From NCBI RefSeq assembly GCF_030812415.1, contig NZ_JAUSST010000009.1, forward strand, positions 124,001-188,000: a stretch of 64,000 bases of DNA, written 5' to 3'. A program made the translations under genes and the position numbers. This document shows positions 45,702 through 54,484 of the stretch, piece by piece. How positions within the stretch are numbered: position 1 is the stretch's first letter; every line of letters starts with the position of its first letter. The notes below the pieces were generated by a model, which saw nothing but the letters and a program-made list of their open reading frames with translations, was not told the origin of the DNA and did no database searches. This DNA is from Paenibacillus harenae (GTDB lineage Bacteria > Bacillota > Bacilli > Paenibacillales > Paenibacillaceae).

Positions 45702-47330
45702 ATGGTCATAATGGGTAGAGATCATGAAAATCGGAGTCGAAAGCCTATGCCGAAGCGGCCTATTCATCCAAAGAAACAGATCAATCGAACGAAGGAATCC
45801 TACCGCGAATCCGTCGAAAATCTGCCGCCGCACGAGCATACGGGCGTGCCGATCGAACCGGATGTCAAAGTCAATCTCGAACGCATATGGCTGGAGCTTG
45901 GCAAAAGCGACGATCTGGTCATACGGGAAATTCGTTTCGAGAGAAGCGAGCTGGTCGCGGCCGCGGTGATCTACATAGACGGCTTGTCCGACTCGGCTAT
46001 CGTTAACAGCTATATATTCGACGTCTTGAAATATTCATTGCAAGGCAATGGCGAACAGGACGGCGACGCCGTCAACAAGACGGTTCTCGCCGAGGAGCTG
46101 CTTCACGGCATAGGTTCCATCCATACGGTCCCGGATATGGCAAGCCTTTATCGCAATATGCTCTCGGGAGAGGCCATTATACTTCTTCAAGGCAGCTGCG
46201 AGGCGTATCGCGCCGACATTCGGCAATGGAAGGGGCGCGAGGTTACCGAGTCGACGAACCAGACCTCCGTAAGGGGGCCGCGCGAAAGCTTTACCGAAAC
46301 GCTGCGCATCAACACGTCGCTTGTACGCAGGAAGATCAAAGATCCGAGGCTGTGGTTGGAGACGATCTCGGTCGGGCGGGTGACGAAGACGGACGTTACG
46401 CTGATGTATTTGAACGGAATTGCCAAGCCGTCGGTCGTTGACGAGGTCAGGAATCGATTGCGAGCCATCGACATAGACGGAGTGCTCGACGGGGGCTATA
46501 TCGAGGAGCTCATCGAGGATGAGAGATTCTCGTTATTCCCGACGATCTATAATACGGAGCTGCCGGATAGCGTGGCGGGGCAATTACTGGAAGGGAAAGT
46601 CGCGATCATGGTAGACGGGACGCCGAATGTGCTTGTCGTCCCATCCCAGCTGGTCGCTTTTTTTCAATCGACCGAGGATTATTACCAACGCTGGATTTAC
46701 GCCAGCCTGCTGCGTATGCTGCGTTTCATCAGCGTATTTATTTCGTTGCTTCTTCCTTCCATGTATATCGCCATAACGACGTTTCATCGCGATATGCTGC
46801 CTACCTCCCTGCTCATTAGCCTCTCGGCTCAGCGGGAAGGAGTTCCTTTTCCGGCATTTGTCGAAGCGTTGCTCATGGAGATCACCTTTGAAATATTGCG
46901 GGAGGCCGGGCTTCGAATGCCCCGGGCAATCGGCCAAGCCGTTTCGGTCGTTGGCACGCTCGTTATCGGCCAAGCGGCGGTTGAAGCCGGAATCGTCTCG
47001 GCTGCGATGGTTATCGTCGTTTCGGTTACGGCCATTTCGACGTTCACGCTGCCGGCCTACAGTATGTCGATTCCGATTCGGATATTGCGTTTTCTCCTTA
47101 TGGGGATGGCGGCAAGCTTCGGTCTCTTCGGCATCATCATGGGATTGTTTGTCCTGCTTCTGCATTTGTGTGCATTGCGATCCTTCGGCGAACCGTTTAT
47201 GGCGCCTTTCGGTCCATTCGTAGGATCTGATAATCGGGACTCTATCCTACGTTTGCCGCGGTGGTTCAGCTTCAATCGGCCGAGCACAGCGCAGCCAAGC
47301 AACAGGACAAGGATTAGGAAGCGAAGCTGA
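45702..47330 (+). CDS. spore germination receptor A subunit (GerA family)
   Basis: This is an A subunit of a GerA-type nutrient receptor (542 residues, inner spore membrane). A long N-terminal hydrophilic domain includes REIRFERSELVAAAVIYIDGL (RFERSELVAAAVIYIDGL), and GTPNVLVVPSQLVAFFQSTEDYY leads into about five membrane segments. The true start is unclear because 45702, 45711 and 45747 are all in frame; CGGAG lies about 10 nt before 45747. It is the first gene of an A-C-D-B operon. Confidence 0.92.
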   Translation: MVIMGRDHENRSRKPMPKRPIHPKKQINRTKESYRESVENLPPHEHTGVPIEPDVKVNLERIWLELGKSDDLVIREIRFERSELVAAAVIYIDGLSDSAIVNSYIFDVLKYSLQGNGEQDGDAVNKTVLAEELLHGIGSIHTVPDMASLYRNMLSGEAIILLQGSCEAYRADIRQWKGREVTESTNQTSVRGPRESFTETLRINTSLVRRKIKDPRLWLETISVGRVTKTDVTLMYLNGIAKPSVVDEVRNRLRAIDIDGVLDGGYIEELIEDERFSLFPTIYNTELPDSVAGQLLEGKVAIMVDGTPNVLVVPSQLVAFFQSTEDYYQRWIYASLLRMLRFISVFISLLLPSMYIAITTFHRDMLPTSLLISLSAQREGVPFPAFVEALLMEITFEILREAGLRMPRAIGQAVSVVGTLVIGQAAVEAGIVSAAMVIVVSVTAISTFTLPAYSMSIPIRILRFLLMGMAASFGLFGIIMGLFVLLLHLCALRSFGEPFMAPFGPFVGSDNRDSILRLPRWFSFNRPSTAQPSNRTRIRKRS

Positions 47331-47346
47331 GGAGGCATACAGGAGG

Positions 47347-48540
47347 ATGAAACGCAAACTCTTTGGAAAAGCAGTGCTAATTCTTGTCTGTATGCTGTTA
47401 CTGTCCGGCTGCTGGAGCAGGCGCGAGCTGAATGAGCTGATGATCGTGCTGGGCGTAGGCATGGATTGGGAGGACGGGGAGTACGTCGTATCGTTTCAGG
47501 TCGTCAATCCAAGCGAAATTTCGACTTTGAACCGGAGCGGGCAACGCCCTCCCACCACCTTATACCAGGGTCGAGGCAAAACGGCCTTTGAAGCTGCTCG
47601 CTCGGTCACTGCGGAAGCACCGCGTAAAGTCTACTTAGGCCACTTGCAAATGTACGTGATCGGAGAAAAGCTGGCCAGGCGGGGAATAAGCGAATTCATG
47701 GACAATACGCTGCGCGACAATGAAATGAGAATGGACTTTAATCTCGTTATTGCCAAGGGGATGAAGGCGGAAGACGTATTAAAGCTGTTTACGCCGCTCG
47801 AGCGGCTGCCGACGCAAAATATGCTTCATTCGCTCAAAACGTCTGAAAAATCATGGGCGCCAACGGTTTCCGTTAACGTGGACGATATGTTAGACATGCT
47901 TTCGTCGGAAGGAAACGAGCTTGCGATAACGGGTATTCATTTACTGGGCAGCCAGAAGAAGGCGCAGCACAAGGAAAATATAGAGACCTACCAGCCTTCC
48001 AGCCGGTACCGTTATACGGGCATTGCCGTGTTCAAAAAAGATAAATTGATCGGATGGCTGAATGAGGAGGAGAGCAAAGGCTATTCTGACATCACCGATA
48101 AGCTGGATAGTACATCGCTCGAGCTGCCATGCGGGGAACGAACCTATATCGGAATCGAGATTATTTCTTCTAGATCAAAAATTGAGATGAAGATCGTGGA
48201 CGGCAAGCCCGAAGCGAATGTTTCGATCAGAACGGAAGCGAACGTCGTAGACCGGATGTGCAAAGATGTAGATTTAAGGGATCCGGCTGTACTAGAAAGA
48301 TTGCAGGGTGAAATCGTGAAAGTGATGAAGGGACATGCGGAGGCATCCGTAAAAAAAGCAAAATCGCTGAAGTCCGATGTATTCGGATTCGGAAACAAGC
48401 TCGGTCAGGGTTACCCGCAATACTGGGAACGCGTGAAGGAGAATTGGAGCGACGAAGGGTTTCCGGAACTAAAGGTTAGTTACCATTTTGAAGCTTTTAT
48501 CCGCAAAACGGGAACGACCGGCAATACGACGATGCAATAA
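47347..48540 (+). CDS. Ger(x)C-family spore germination lipoprotein
   Basis: The 397-residue C subunit has a lipoprotein signal (LLLSGCW, lipobox Cys at about residue 21) and the family start SRRELNELMIVLGVGMDWE. It forms the GerA-B-C receptor complex on the inner spore membrane. Follows the A subunit by 16 nt, with AGGAGG upstream of the ATG. Confidence 0.93.
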   Translation: MKRKLFGKAVLILVCMLLLSGCWSRRELNELMIVLGVGMDWEDGEYVVSFQVVNPSEISTLNRSGQRPPTTLYQGRGKTAFEAARSVTAEAPRKVYLGHLQMYVIGEKLARRGISEFMDNTLRDNEMRMDFNLVIAKGMKAEDVLKLFTPLERLPTQNMLHSLKTSEKSWAPTVSVNVDDMLDMLSSEGNELAITGIHLLGSQKKAQHKENIETYQPSSRYRYTGIAVFKKDKLIGWLNEEESKGYSDITDKLDSTSLELPCGERTYIGIEIISSRSKIEMKIVDGKPEANVSIRTEANVVDRMCKDVDLRDPAVLERLQGEIVKVMKGHAEASVKKAKSLKSDVFGFGNKLGQGYPQYWERVKENWSDEGFPELKVSYHFEAFIRKTGTTGNTTMQ

Positions 48541-48573
48541 CTGCAACTGCAATACCTATTGGAGGGATCACGA

Positions 48574-48783
48574 ATGTCTTCGTTAATTGGTGTCATCGCG
48601 CTCGCGGCAGCCGCGGCTTTTTTGGAATTGCCGAAGCTGATTCAGAACAAGAGGACGCGGGAGCTTATCGTGTTTTCCGTACTGTTGGTTATCGCGACTG
48701 CCTTGTACGGAGCGCTGGTCATGGAAGTGAACCTGCCGAATCCGTTCATGATTATTAAGATCATATATGGACCGTTGAAGTAA
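48574..48783 (+). CDS. small germination-operon membrane protein (D-subunit-like)
   Basis: The 69-residue protein has two predicted membrane helices (about 5-20 and 30-50) and no other features. Size, topology and position match the small D subunits (GerKD/GerUD type) that modulate germinant receptors in Bacillus. GGAGG lies 8 nt before ATG 48574. The assignment rests on context. Confidence 0.65.
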   Translation: MSSLIGVIALAAAAAFLELPKLIQNKRTRELIVFSVLLVIATALYGALVMEVNLPNPFMIIKIIYGPLK

Positions 48784-48816
48784 GTTGCTGGCCTAAGGAT
48801 GAGGAAGGGGAGCGCC

Positions 48817-49932
48817 GTGAGAAAATACGAAAACGGGAAAATTACTATTCGGCAATTCACGATATTGATCGTATTGGGCACCATTGGTGACTCCATCCTC
48901 GTCATCCCGACCCTTACGGCAAACTTTGCCAAGCAGGATGCGTGGATATCGATGCTGCTTAGTTTTGTGCCGGGGCTGGCGACGGCGGTGCTTTATGGCG
49001 CGATCGCCAATAAACTGCAGGGCAAGGGGCTTATATTTGGCGCGCAGCAGGCGATGGGCAAATGGATCGGCAGTCTGGTCAGCCTGCTGTTTCTCTTTTA
49101 CTTTTTTTTCTGCCATATTACGCTGACTAGCGAAATGAGCCAATTTCTAACGACGCAGATGATGCCGGAAACGCCGGTCAACGCCATCATCATCGTATTT
49201 ATGACGGTCGTCATTATCGCTTACCGCTATGGCGTGGAAGCGTTTGCGCGCATGGGGGAGCTGCTTTTTCCCATATTCATGCTGCTATTTGCCTTCTTGA
49301 TCGTTCTCCTGCTTCCTCAAATTGAAATGTCCAATCTGAAGCCGATCATGGCTAAAGGCTTCATGCCGGCGTTCGAGGGAATGTCGCATGCCTATGCGGT
49401 CGGCTTCAATGAGATGATCGTCCTCTTAATGATTATTCCTCGCGTTGCCGGCGGAAACAAGATGAAACCGATTCTAACAGGCTTTGCGATTGGCGGTGCC
49501 GTTTTATTCATAACCGTTTTTTTATGCGTGCTTGTGCTTGGGACAAATCTGATGGAGACAAAATATTATCCCACGTACGTGCTGGCTCAAAAAATCAACA
49601 TAGGCAATTTTTTGGAGCGGATGGAGGCCATACTGGCTTTTATTTGGATTATTACGGTCTATTTTAAAACATTGCTTTATTTTTACGCTTTAGTCCAGGG
49701 GATTGCGGTGTTGATGCGACTGAAGGAGAGCGATATGCTCACGATTCCGCTTGGGATGCTGGTACTCGTCTGCTCCGTTGTCGTTACGCCCAGCACGACC
49801 AGCTATTACGATATCATCGAGAATTATTGGCCTTGGTTCGATCAGACGTTCTGCGTGGTTCTGCCGCTTCTCTTGCTGTGCTGGATTTACGCGAAGGGCA
49901 TGAAGAACAACTCGGGCGGGAATACGAGTTGA
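48817..49932 (+). CDS. spore germination receptor B subunit (GerAB/permease family)
   Basis: The B subunit is a permease-like membrane protein (APC superfamily) with about ten membrane segments that binds the germinant. The N-terminus KITIRQFTILIVLGTIGDSIL in part and the internal GFNEMIVLLMIIPRV fit the family. I prefer GTG 48817 (371 residues) because GGGGAG is 5 nt upstream. No gene follows in the same direction except the YjcZ-like peptide. Confidence 0.92.
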   Translation: MRKYENGKITIRQFTILIVLGTIGDSILVIPTLTANFAKQDAWISMLLSFVPGLATAVLYGAIANKLQGKGLIFGAQQAMGKWIGSLVSLLFLFYFFFCHITLTSEMSQFLTTQMMPETPVNAIIIVFMTVVIIAYRYGVEAFARMGELLFPIFMLLFAFLIVLLLPQIEMSNLKPIMAKGFMPAFEGMSHAYAVGFNEMIVLLMIIPRVAGGNKMKPILTGFAIGGAVLFITVFLCVLVLGTNLMETKYYPTYVLAQKINIGNFLERMEAILAFIWIITVYFKTLLYFYALVQGIAVLMRLKESDMLTIPLGMLVLVCSVVVTPSTTSYYDIIENYWPWFDQTFCVVLPLLLLCWIYAKGMKNNSGGNTS

Positions 49933-50014
49933 CGCTGCGCTTGCGGATGAGTATGACAAAGGGTGTGGGCTCCAATTAAAAATGAGCAAACGCACAATTT
50001 CTGCAATCGCCTAT

Positions 50015-50041
50015 ACCGTTTGTGCGTTTATACATAGGATA
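50015..50041 (+). promoter_or_regulatory. sigma-K-like promoter of the YjcZ-type gene
   Basis: AC at 50015-50016, a 16-bp spacer and CATA-GGA-TA at 50033-50041 match the sigma-K pattern (AC-N16/17-CATANNNTA). The gene starts 30 bp later. An inverted repeat (AAACGCACAA/TTGTGCGTTT, about 49988-50030) also overlaps it. Confidence 0.55.
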
Positions 50042-50070
50042 CTGTACCTTAAGAAAAAGGAGATGAACAA

Positions 50071-50247
50071 ATGAGCTATGGAGTAGCAGGTGCCAACGTC
50101 GGACACCACTGTGCACCATCTTACCCTGTTGCAGGTGTTGGAACTGGACCTTGCGGAACTGGAGTCGGCGGCGCATTCTCGAGCATAGGAATTATACTTG
50201 TACTTTTCATTCTGCTTGTCATCATATCCCGTGCTTGCCTGTTTTAG
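50071..50247 (+). CDS. YjcZ-family sporulation peptide
   Basis: The 58-residue protein begins MSYGVAGANVGHHCAPSYP and ends with a hydrophobic helix, IGIILVLFILLVIISRACLF. This is the YjcZ/SscA-type plan: a Gly-rich N-terminus and one membrane helix ending near Cys. AAAAAGGAG lies about 7 nt before the ATG. A sigma-K-like promoter precedes it. Its place after a germination operon supports a role in spore formation. Confidence 0.85.
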   Translation: MSYGVAGANVGHHCAPSYPVAGVGTGPCGTGVGGAFSSIGIILVLFILLVIISRACLF

Positions 50248-50309
50248 TAAACCAATGCTTGCTTGCTAATCAGTATAAATGCGTATCCGCTAATTAATGG
50301 ATGATAATA

Positions 50310-50335
50310 AAAACCCCCAGGCGACTGGGGGTTTT
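50310..50335. terminator. bidirectional terminator between YjcZ gene and ridA
   Basis: AAAACCCCCAG at 50310-50320 and CTGGGGGTTTT at 50325-50335 form a perfect 11-bp stem with a GCGA loop, usable from both strands. Confidence 0.9.
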
Positions 50336-50348
50336 GCCCTGTTCAAGA

Positions 50349-50813
50349 TTAATCGCGAATCTCTGCGATAAGCTCGATCTCGACCGGCGTATGGAACGGA
50401 AGGTCGCTCGTCCCGATAGCGGAGCGGGCGTGCCGTCCGTTCTCGCCGAACACTTGGATGAGCAGATCGGAAGCGCCGTTCATGACGTACGGCTGGTCGC
50501 CGAAGCTCGGGGCGCTGTTGACGAAGCCGAGAATCTTCACGATCTTGACGACGCGGTCGAGATCGCCAAGGTAAGCCTTCATAGCTGCGAGCAGGTTGAT
50601 AACGACTTGACGAGCCGCTTCTTGGCCTTGCTCGATCGTCAGATCGGAGCCGACCTTGCCCTCATACATGAGGATGCCGTTCATGCGGCAGTCGAAACCG
50701 GACGTGTAGATCAGATTGCCGGTTCGGTTGACCGGAATATAAGAGAACTTGGGTGCCGTCGTTTCTGGCAGCGTTATGCCGAGCTCGGAAAGCTTCTGAT
50801 CGATGATGGACAT
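50349..50813 (-). CDS. RidA-family enamine/imine deaminase
   Basis: RidA proteins hydrolyse reactive enamines such as 2-aminoacrylate. The 154-residue protein has the catalytic Arg region RSAIGTSDLPFHTPVEIE and the SRxxR-like middle replaced by TSGFDCRMNG. AAAGGAG lies upstream of ATG 50813. It is the last gene of the D-amino-acid operon, where a D-Ser/Thr-processing enzyme could generate its substrate. Confidence 0.88.
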   Translation of the reverse strand: MSIIDQKLSELGITLPETTAPKFSYIPVNRTGNLIYTSGFDCRMNGILMYEGKVGSDLTIEQGQEAARQVVINLLAAMKAYLGDLDRVVKIVKILGFVNSAPSFGDQPYVMNGASDLLIQVFGENGRHARSAIGTSDLPFHTPVEIELIAEIRD

Positions 50814-50843
50814 GCAGGACACAGCTCCTTTTGGGGTGGGATG

Positions 50844-52448
50844 TTAATGCGTGCAGCAGTGCTGGGCGCGAATAAGCTGCCCTTCGCGCTTATGCGTATG
50901 CTTGCCGTTCGCAAGCGTAAGTTCTCCGGCAACGATAACGTGGGAGATGCCGGTCGGATATTGGCGCGGATCGCCGAACGTAGCCGTATCCTGGATCGCG
51001 TCGGGATCGAATACGGTTAAGTCGGCGGCATAACCGGGTACGATGAGCCCGCGCTTGCCAAGCTTGAATCGCTGCACGGGGAATGACGTTAGCTTGCGAA
51101 CGGCCTGCTCCAGCGACAAGACGCGCTTCTCGCGAACATACCTCGCGAATACTCTCGGAAACGTGCCATACGTGCGCGGATGCGGCTTGCCCGTCTGGCA
51201 ATAGAGACTGTCGGAGGCGATGAGCGACTTCTCGTAGCCGATGACCTGCGTCACATCGTCGTCCGACATATGGAAGTAGACAATGGCGACTTGCCCGCTC
51301 TCCTCCAGCAGCAGATCCATCATGCAATCGACGGCATGGATGCATCGCGCTTCGGCAATCTCGGAGATCGGCTTGCCTTCCAGCCCAGCGTTCGCGGCAG
51401 TCCGTACAGAGGAGACGATGACGCTGTCCCAGCCTGTAGAGCAGACGAGGTTGTCCCATGTATCTTGCTCATGGCTCAGTTCCTCCTTAATTCGTGCCCG
51501 CTGGCCAGGGTCTCGGAACGCTGCAAGCGCAGACTCGATGCCGCCCTCCAGCACCCATGGAGGGAGTATCGTCGTGAGCGTCGTCGAGCCGGCGGCATAC
51601 GGATATACATCGACGGTGACATCCGTGCCGCGCGCTCTGGCTGCTTCGACCAGCTCAAGCGCTTCAAGCGCTTTGCCCCAATTGATGCGACCTGCCGCCT
51701 TCAAGTGGCTGATATGAAGCGATACGCCGGAACGCTCGGCAATCCAGATCACTTCGGCGACGGACGGCAGCAGATTATTGCCTTCGCCGCGGATATGCGT
51801 CGACAGCAGGCCGTTATACTTCTGCAGGACGCTGCATAGCTCTGCGAGCTCCTCGCGCGAGGTGTAGCTGCCCGGCGCGTAGAGCAGACCGATGGACAGC
51901 CCGATTGCCCCGGAACGCAACCCCTCCTCGAGCAGTCGCTTCATCTGCTCAAGCTCGCGTTGCGTTGCCGGGCGATTATCGAACCCCATGACCGCGATGC
52001 GCAGCGCGCCATGCGCCACATAAGTCGCGATATGCTCGGACGGTTGCGAGCGGCTGACGTAGTCCATATATTCGCCCACCGTCTGCCACGGCCACTTCCA
52101 TTCGGTACTGCCGACGACAGGCTGGACGTACGCTTGAAGCTGCTCCGTGCGGCCTCGCACAAGCGGCGCCGGAGCGAGGCCGCAGTTGCCGACGACCTCG
52201 GTCGTCACGCCCTGCTGCAGCTTGATCTCGCTATGAGGATGATCGAGAATCATAAGATCGGAATGACAATGTCCGTCAATAAAGCCCGGCGAGACGACTT
52301 GCCGCGATACGTCGATGACGCTCTGCGCTTCTTGGTCGACGCTGCCTACGGCGACGATAAGCCCATTCTTCACGCCGACGTCGCCGCGGTACCAAGGATT
52401 GCCGCTGCCGTCGACGATTTTTCCGTTTTTTAATACGAGGTCCAGCAT
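50844..52448 (-). CDS. N-acyl-D-amino-acid deacylase
   Basis: The 534-residue amidohydrolase releases D-amino acids from N-acyl-D-amino acids. It carries the metal-binding DGHCHSDLM, VVGNCGLAPAP (Cys ligand), HIRGEG, HISHLKAAG and DLTVFDP. The start at 52448 has GGAGG about 11 nt upstream. It lies 31 nt after the PLP enzyme and 30 nt before ridA. Confidence 0.92.
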   Translation of the reverse strand: MLDLVLKNGKIVDGSGNPWYRGDVGVKNGLIVAVGSVDQEAQSVIDVSRQVVSPGFIDGHCHSDLMILDHPHSEIKLQQGVTTEVVGNCGLAPAPLVRGRTEQLQAYVQPVVGSTEWKWPWQTVGEYMDYVSRSQPSEHIATYVAHGALRIAVMGFDNRPATQRELEQMKRLLEEGLRSGAIGLSIGLLYAPGSYTSREELAELCSVLQKYNGLLSTHIRGEGNNLLPSVAEVIWIAERSGVSLHISHLKAAGRINWGKALEALELVEAARARGTDVTVDVYPYAAGSTTLTTILPPWVLEGGIESALAAFRDPGQRARIKEELSHEQDTWDNLVCSTGWDSVIVSSVRTAANAGLEGKPISEIAEARCIHAVDCMMDLLLEESGQVAIVYFHMSDDDVTQVIGYEKSLIASDSLYCQTGKPHPRTYGTFPRVFARYVREKRVLSLEQAVRKLTSFPVQRFKLGKRGLIVPGYAADLTVFDPDAIQDTATFGDPRQYPTGISHVIVAGELTLANGKHTHKREGQLIRAQHCCTH

Positions 52449-52479
52449 AAGGGGGATCGCCTCCAGTTACGTTCGTTCC

Positions 52480-53625
52480 TTATTCGAGCATGCCGCGAGC
52501 GGCAACGGGAACGCTGCGGGATCGACCGTCTTCATCGACGATGTACACGGCATTGTGCAAATTAACGGTGCTGCAAATATGGTTGGGAACGAGCCGCAGC
52601 CGATCGCCGACGCGGTATGCGCTGCTTGGATGCACGGAAATCATGCCGTGCTCCTCGTTCATGCGCGCAAGCACGGCCTCCGGATCTCCGACGACATGGG
52701 CGAAGCCTTGGAGATAGAGCGGCGGATGGCCGGGCTGCACGTCGGTCGCGAACGTTTTGCTGCCTCCGTCGATGATGACCAGATCGTCGGCGGGACGGCT
52801 GACGACCGTAGCGAGCACGGTCGCGGCGCATGCCTCAAGCGAGCATACGCCGAAGGCGGCTTGAATGCGGTCTTGATAAATGTAAGTGCCCGGCCGAATC
52901 TCGGTCACGCCTTCGATCTCGGCGGCGTAAATCGCCGTCGGCGTGGAGCCGACGCTGACGTCCTCGATGGCGATGCCGGCATCGCGAAGCAGACGAGCGG
53001 CTTCGCTCATGAGGCGGCCTTCCTCATGTCCGGCCGCTTGCAGGTCGAGCGTCGAGGCGCCGGCAAGCATCGCGCCGCGATACGTGAAGATGCCGCTTAA
53101 GCGGATACCGCCCAGCGCGGCGATTTGTTTAGCCAGCGCGATCGCAGCGTCCGCGCTTACGCCGGTGCGGTGCAGGCCGGTGTCGATCTCCAGCCGAACC
53201 TCGAGCACCGTGCTTTGCGCCAGCGCGGCTTCGGATAGGCGGGACGCGCCTTCGAGGCTGTCGACGCCGACGATTAGCCGCACGCCTGCAAGGCTGAGCC
53301 GTATGGCGCGATTAATCTTCTTCGCGCCGACCAGCGAATAGGCGATGAAGATATCGCGCATACCGCCGGCCGCCATCACTTCGGCCTCGGATACTTTGGC
53401 AACGGTAATGCCCGTCGCCCCGGCGGCGAGCTGTCGCAGCGCCAGCTCCGGCAGCTTATGCGTCTTCGCGTGAGGCCGCAGCGCCACGCCGCAGCGGGCG
53501 GCAGCTTGCGCCATCGCTTCAATATTGGCATCTATCTTCCCGTTCTCGATGACGATGCAAGGCGTCTCCAGTTCGTCGATGGCGTTAAGCGCCATTATGC
53601 TGCCTTGCGCCTCCATATCGCTCAT
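52480..53625 (-). CDS. D-serine dehydratase / D-threonine aldolase-like PLP enzyme
   Basis: The 381-residue fold-type III PLP enzyme has the PLP Lys in LRPHAKTHKLPEL and a C-terminal metal pair in PNHICSTVN (His-x-Cys), as in eukaryotic-type D-serine dehydratase. Both D-Ser dehydration (to pyruvate and ammonia) and D-Thr aldol cleavage are possible. Start 53625 directly follows the regulator stop, with AAGGAG 11 nt upstream. RidA nearby favours the dehydratase activity. Confidence 0.85.
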   Translation of the reverse strand: MSDMEAQGSIMALNAIDELETPCIVIENGKIDANIEAMAQAAARCGVALRPHAKTHKLPELALRQLAAGATGITVAKVSEAEVMAAGGMRDIFIAYSLVGAKKINRAIRLSLAGVRLIVGVDSLEGASRLSEAALAQSTVLEVRLEIDTGLHRTGVSADAAIALAKQIAALGGIRLSGIFTYRGAMLAGASTLDLQAAGHEEGRLMSEAARLLRDAGIAIEDVSVGSTPTAIYAAEIEGVTEIRPGTYIYQDRIQAAFGVCSLEACAATVLATVVSRPADDLVIIDGGSKTFATDVQPGHPPLYLQGFAHVVGDPEAVLARMNEEHGMISVHPSSAYRVGDRLRLVPNHICSTVNLHNAVYIVDEDGRSRSVPVAARGMLE

Positions 53626-54282
53626 TTACGTCAGCTCTCCTTCAGGATCATTTTGTTTGGATTCATCCAAGTAGCTGTACAACGTGTATTTGGATATGCC
53701 CAAGTAGCCGCATACTTTCTCGCCCGACTTCTTGATGAGAAAAGCGCCTTTCTGGTCCAACAGATGGATGAACCTGATCTTGTCTTCCTTGCTCATAAGC
53801 GCCGCCGGTCTTCCGACCGCCTCTTGCGTTTCCTGGATCAGCGTATCGAGCAGATCGCCGACGCTGCTGACGAACGATTCCCGTACGGGCGCAAGACCGC
53901 TGGCAGTCAGTGACTGCAGCGTCTTCTCGGCGACCATGAGATCGGTGATATCGAAGTTGATGCATAAAGCGCCGATGATTGTTCCTGCATTATTCTTAAT
54001 GTACATCGAGGTGGAGCGAAGCAGCCGCCCGTCCTTCGTCTGCGTGACGTAGTTATGTCGATTGTCGCCGGCAGCCGTGCCGCGCATAATCTCAAGCCCG
54101 AGATTCGTGCCGGGATCGCCGACCTTGCGGCTCGTGACATGCCCGTTCTCGATGACGACGATCGTGCTGTCGACCGGCTTCGACCAATCATGCACGACGA
54201 CCTCGCAATTGTCCCCGAATTGGGCGCCGATGCCTTGTGCCAGTTCCGTTAGAAAAGATAGCTCCTGCGATATGGATTCCAT
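53626..54282 (-). CDS. YheO/DauR-type PAS-like regulator
   Basis: The 218-residue regulator has an N-terminal YheO PAS-like domain (about 1-115, FGDNCEVVVHDWSKPVDST) and a C-terminal helix-turn-helix (about 165-215, GYLGISKYTLYSYL). DauR of this family controls D-arginine catabolism in Pseudomonas, matching the D-amino-acid genes downstream. ATG 54282 has AGGAAA upstream; frames reaching further are not supported. It likely autoregulates the operon. Confidence 0.82.
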   Translation of the reverse strand: MESISQELSFLTELAQGIGAQFGDNCEVVVHDWSKPVDSTIVVIENGHVTSRKVGDPGTNLGLEIMRGTAAGDNRHNYVTQTKDGRLLRSTSMYIKNNAGTIIGALCINFDITDLMVAEKTLQSLTASGLAPVRESFVSSVGDLLDTLIQETQEAVGRPAALMSKEDKIRFIHLLDQKGAFLIKKSGEKVCGYLGISKYTLYSYLDESKQNDPEGELT

Positions 54283-54404
54283 TCGTTTCCTGCCTTTCAT
54301 ACGTACTTTCGAACCTATGGTACTACTGGCGCCTCTAGAAATCAAACAAAAAGTTTGGGTGACTAAAAAAAAGTATGGACATACAATCTCTCGTCCGCAA
54401 AAAG

Positions 54405-54433
54405 ATGAACAAACGTAATAATTACGATATAAT
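54405..54433 (+). promoter_or_regulatory. promoter with Zur (zinc) box
   Basis: AAACGTAATAATTACGAT at 54411-54428 contains the palindrome CGTAATAATTACG (54414-54426), a close match to the Bacillus Zur box core. It lies between ATGAAC at 54405-54410 and TATAAT at 54428-54433 (17 bp), so a bound repressor would block the polymerase. Zinc-dependent repression of the following gene is expected. Confidence 0.88.
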
Positions 54434-54484
54434 GGATATGGAGATTTGCTAAAATAGCTCATTACGAAGCGGGAGTATATACAT

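Noticed and set aside
45633-45839. Minus-strand frame at the start of the GerA gene
   Set aside because: Short and without motif or ribosome site; the plus-strand germination gene accounts for this DNA.
50301-51020. Plus-strand frame over ridA and the deacylase
   Set aside because: It runs antisense to two genes with clear motifs and has no start signal.
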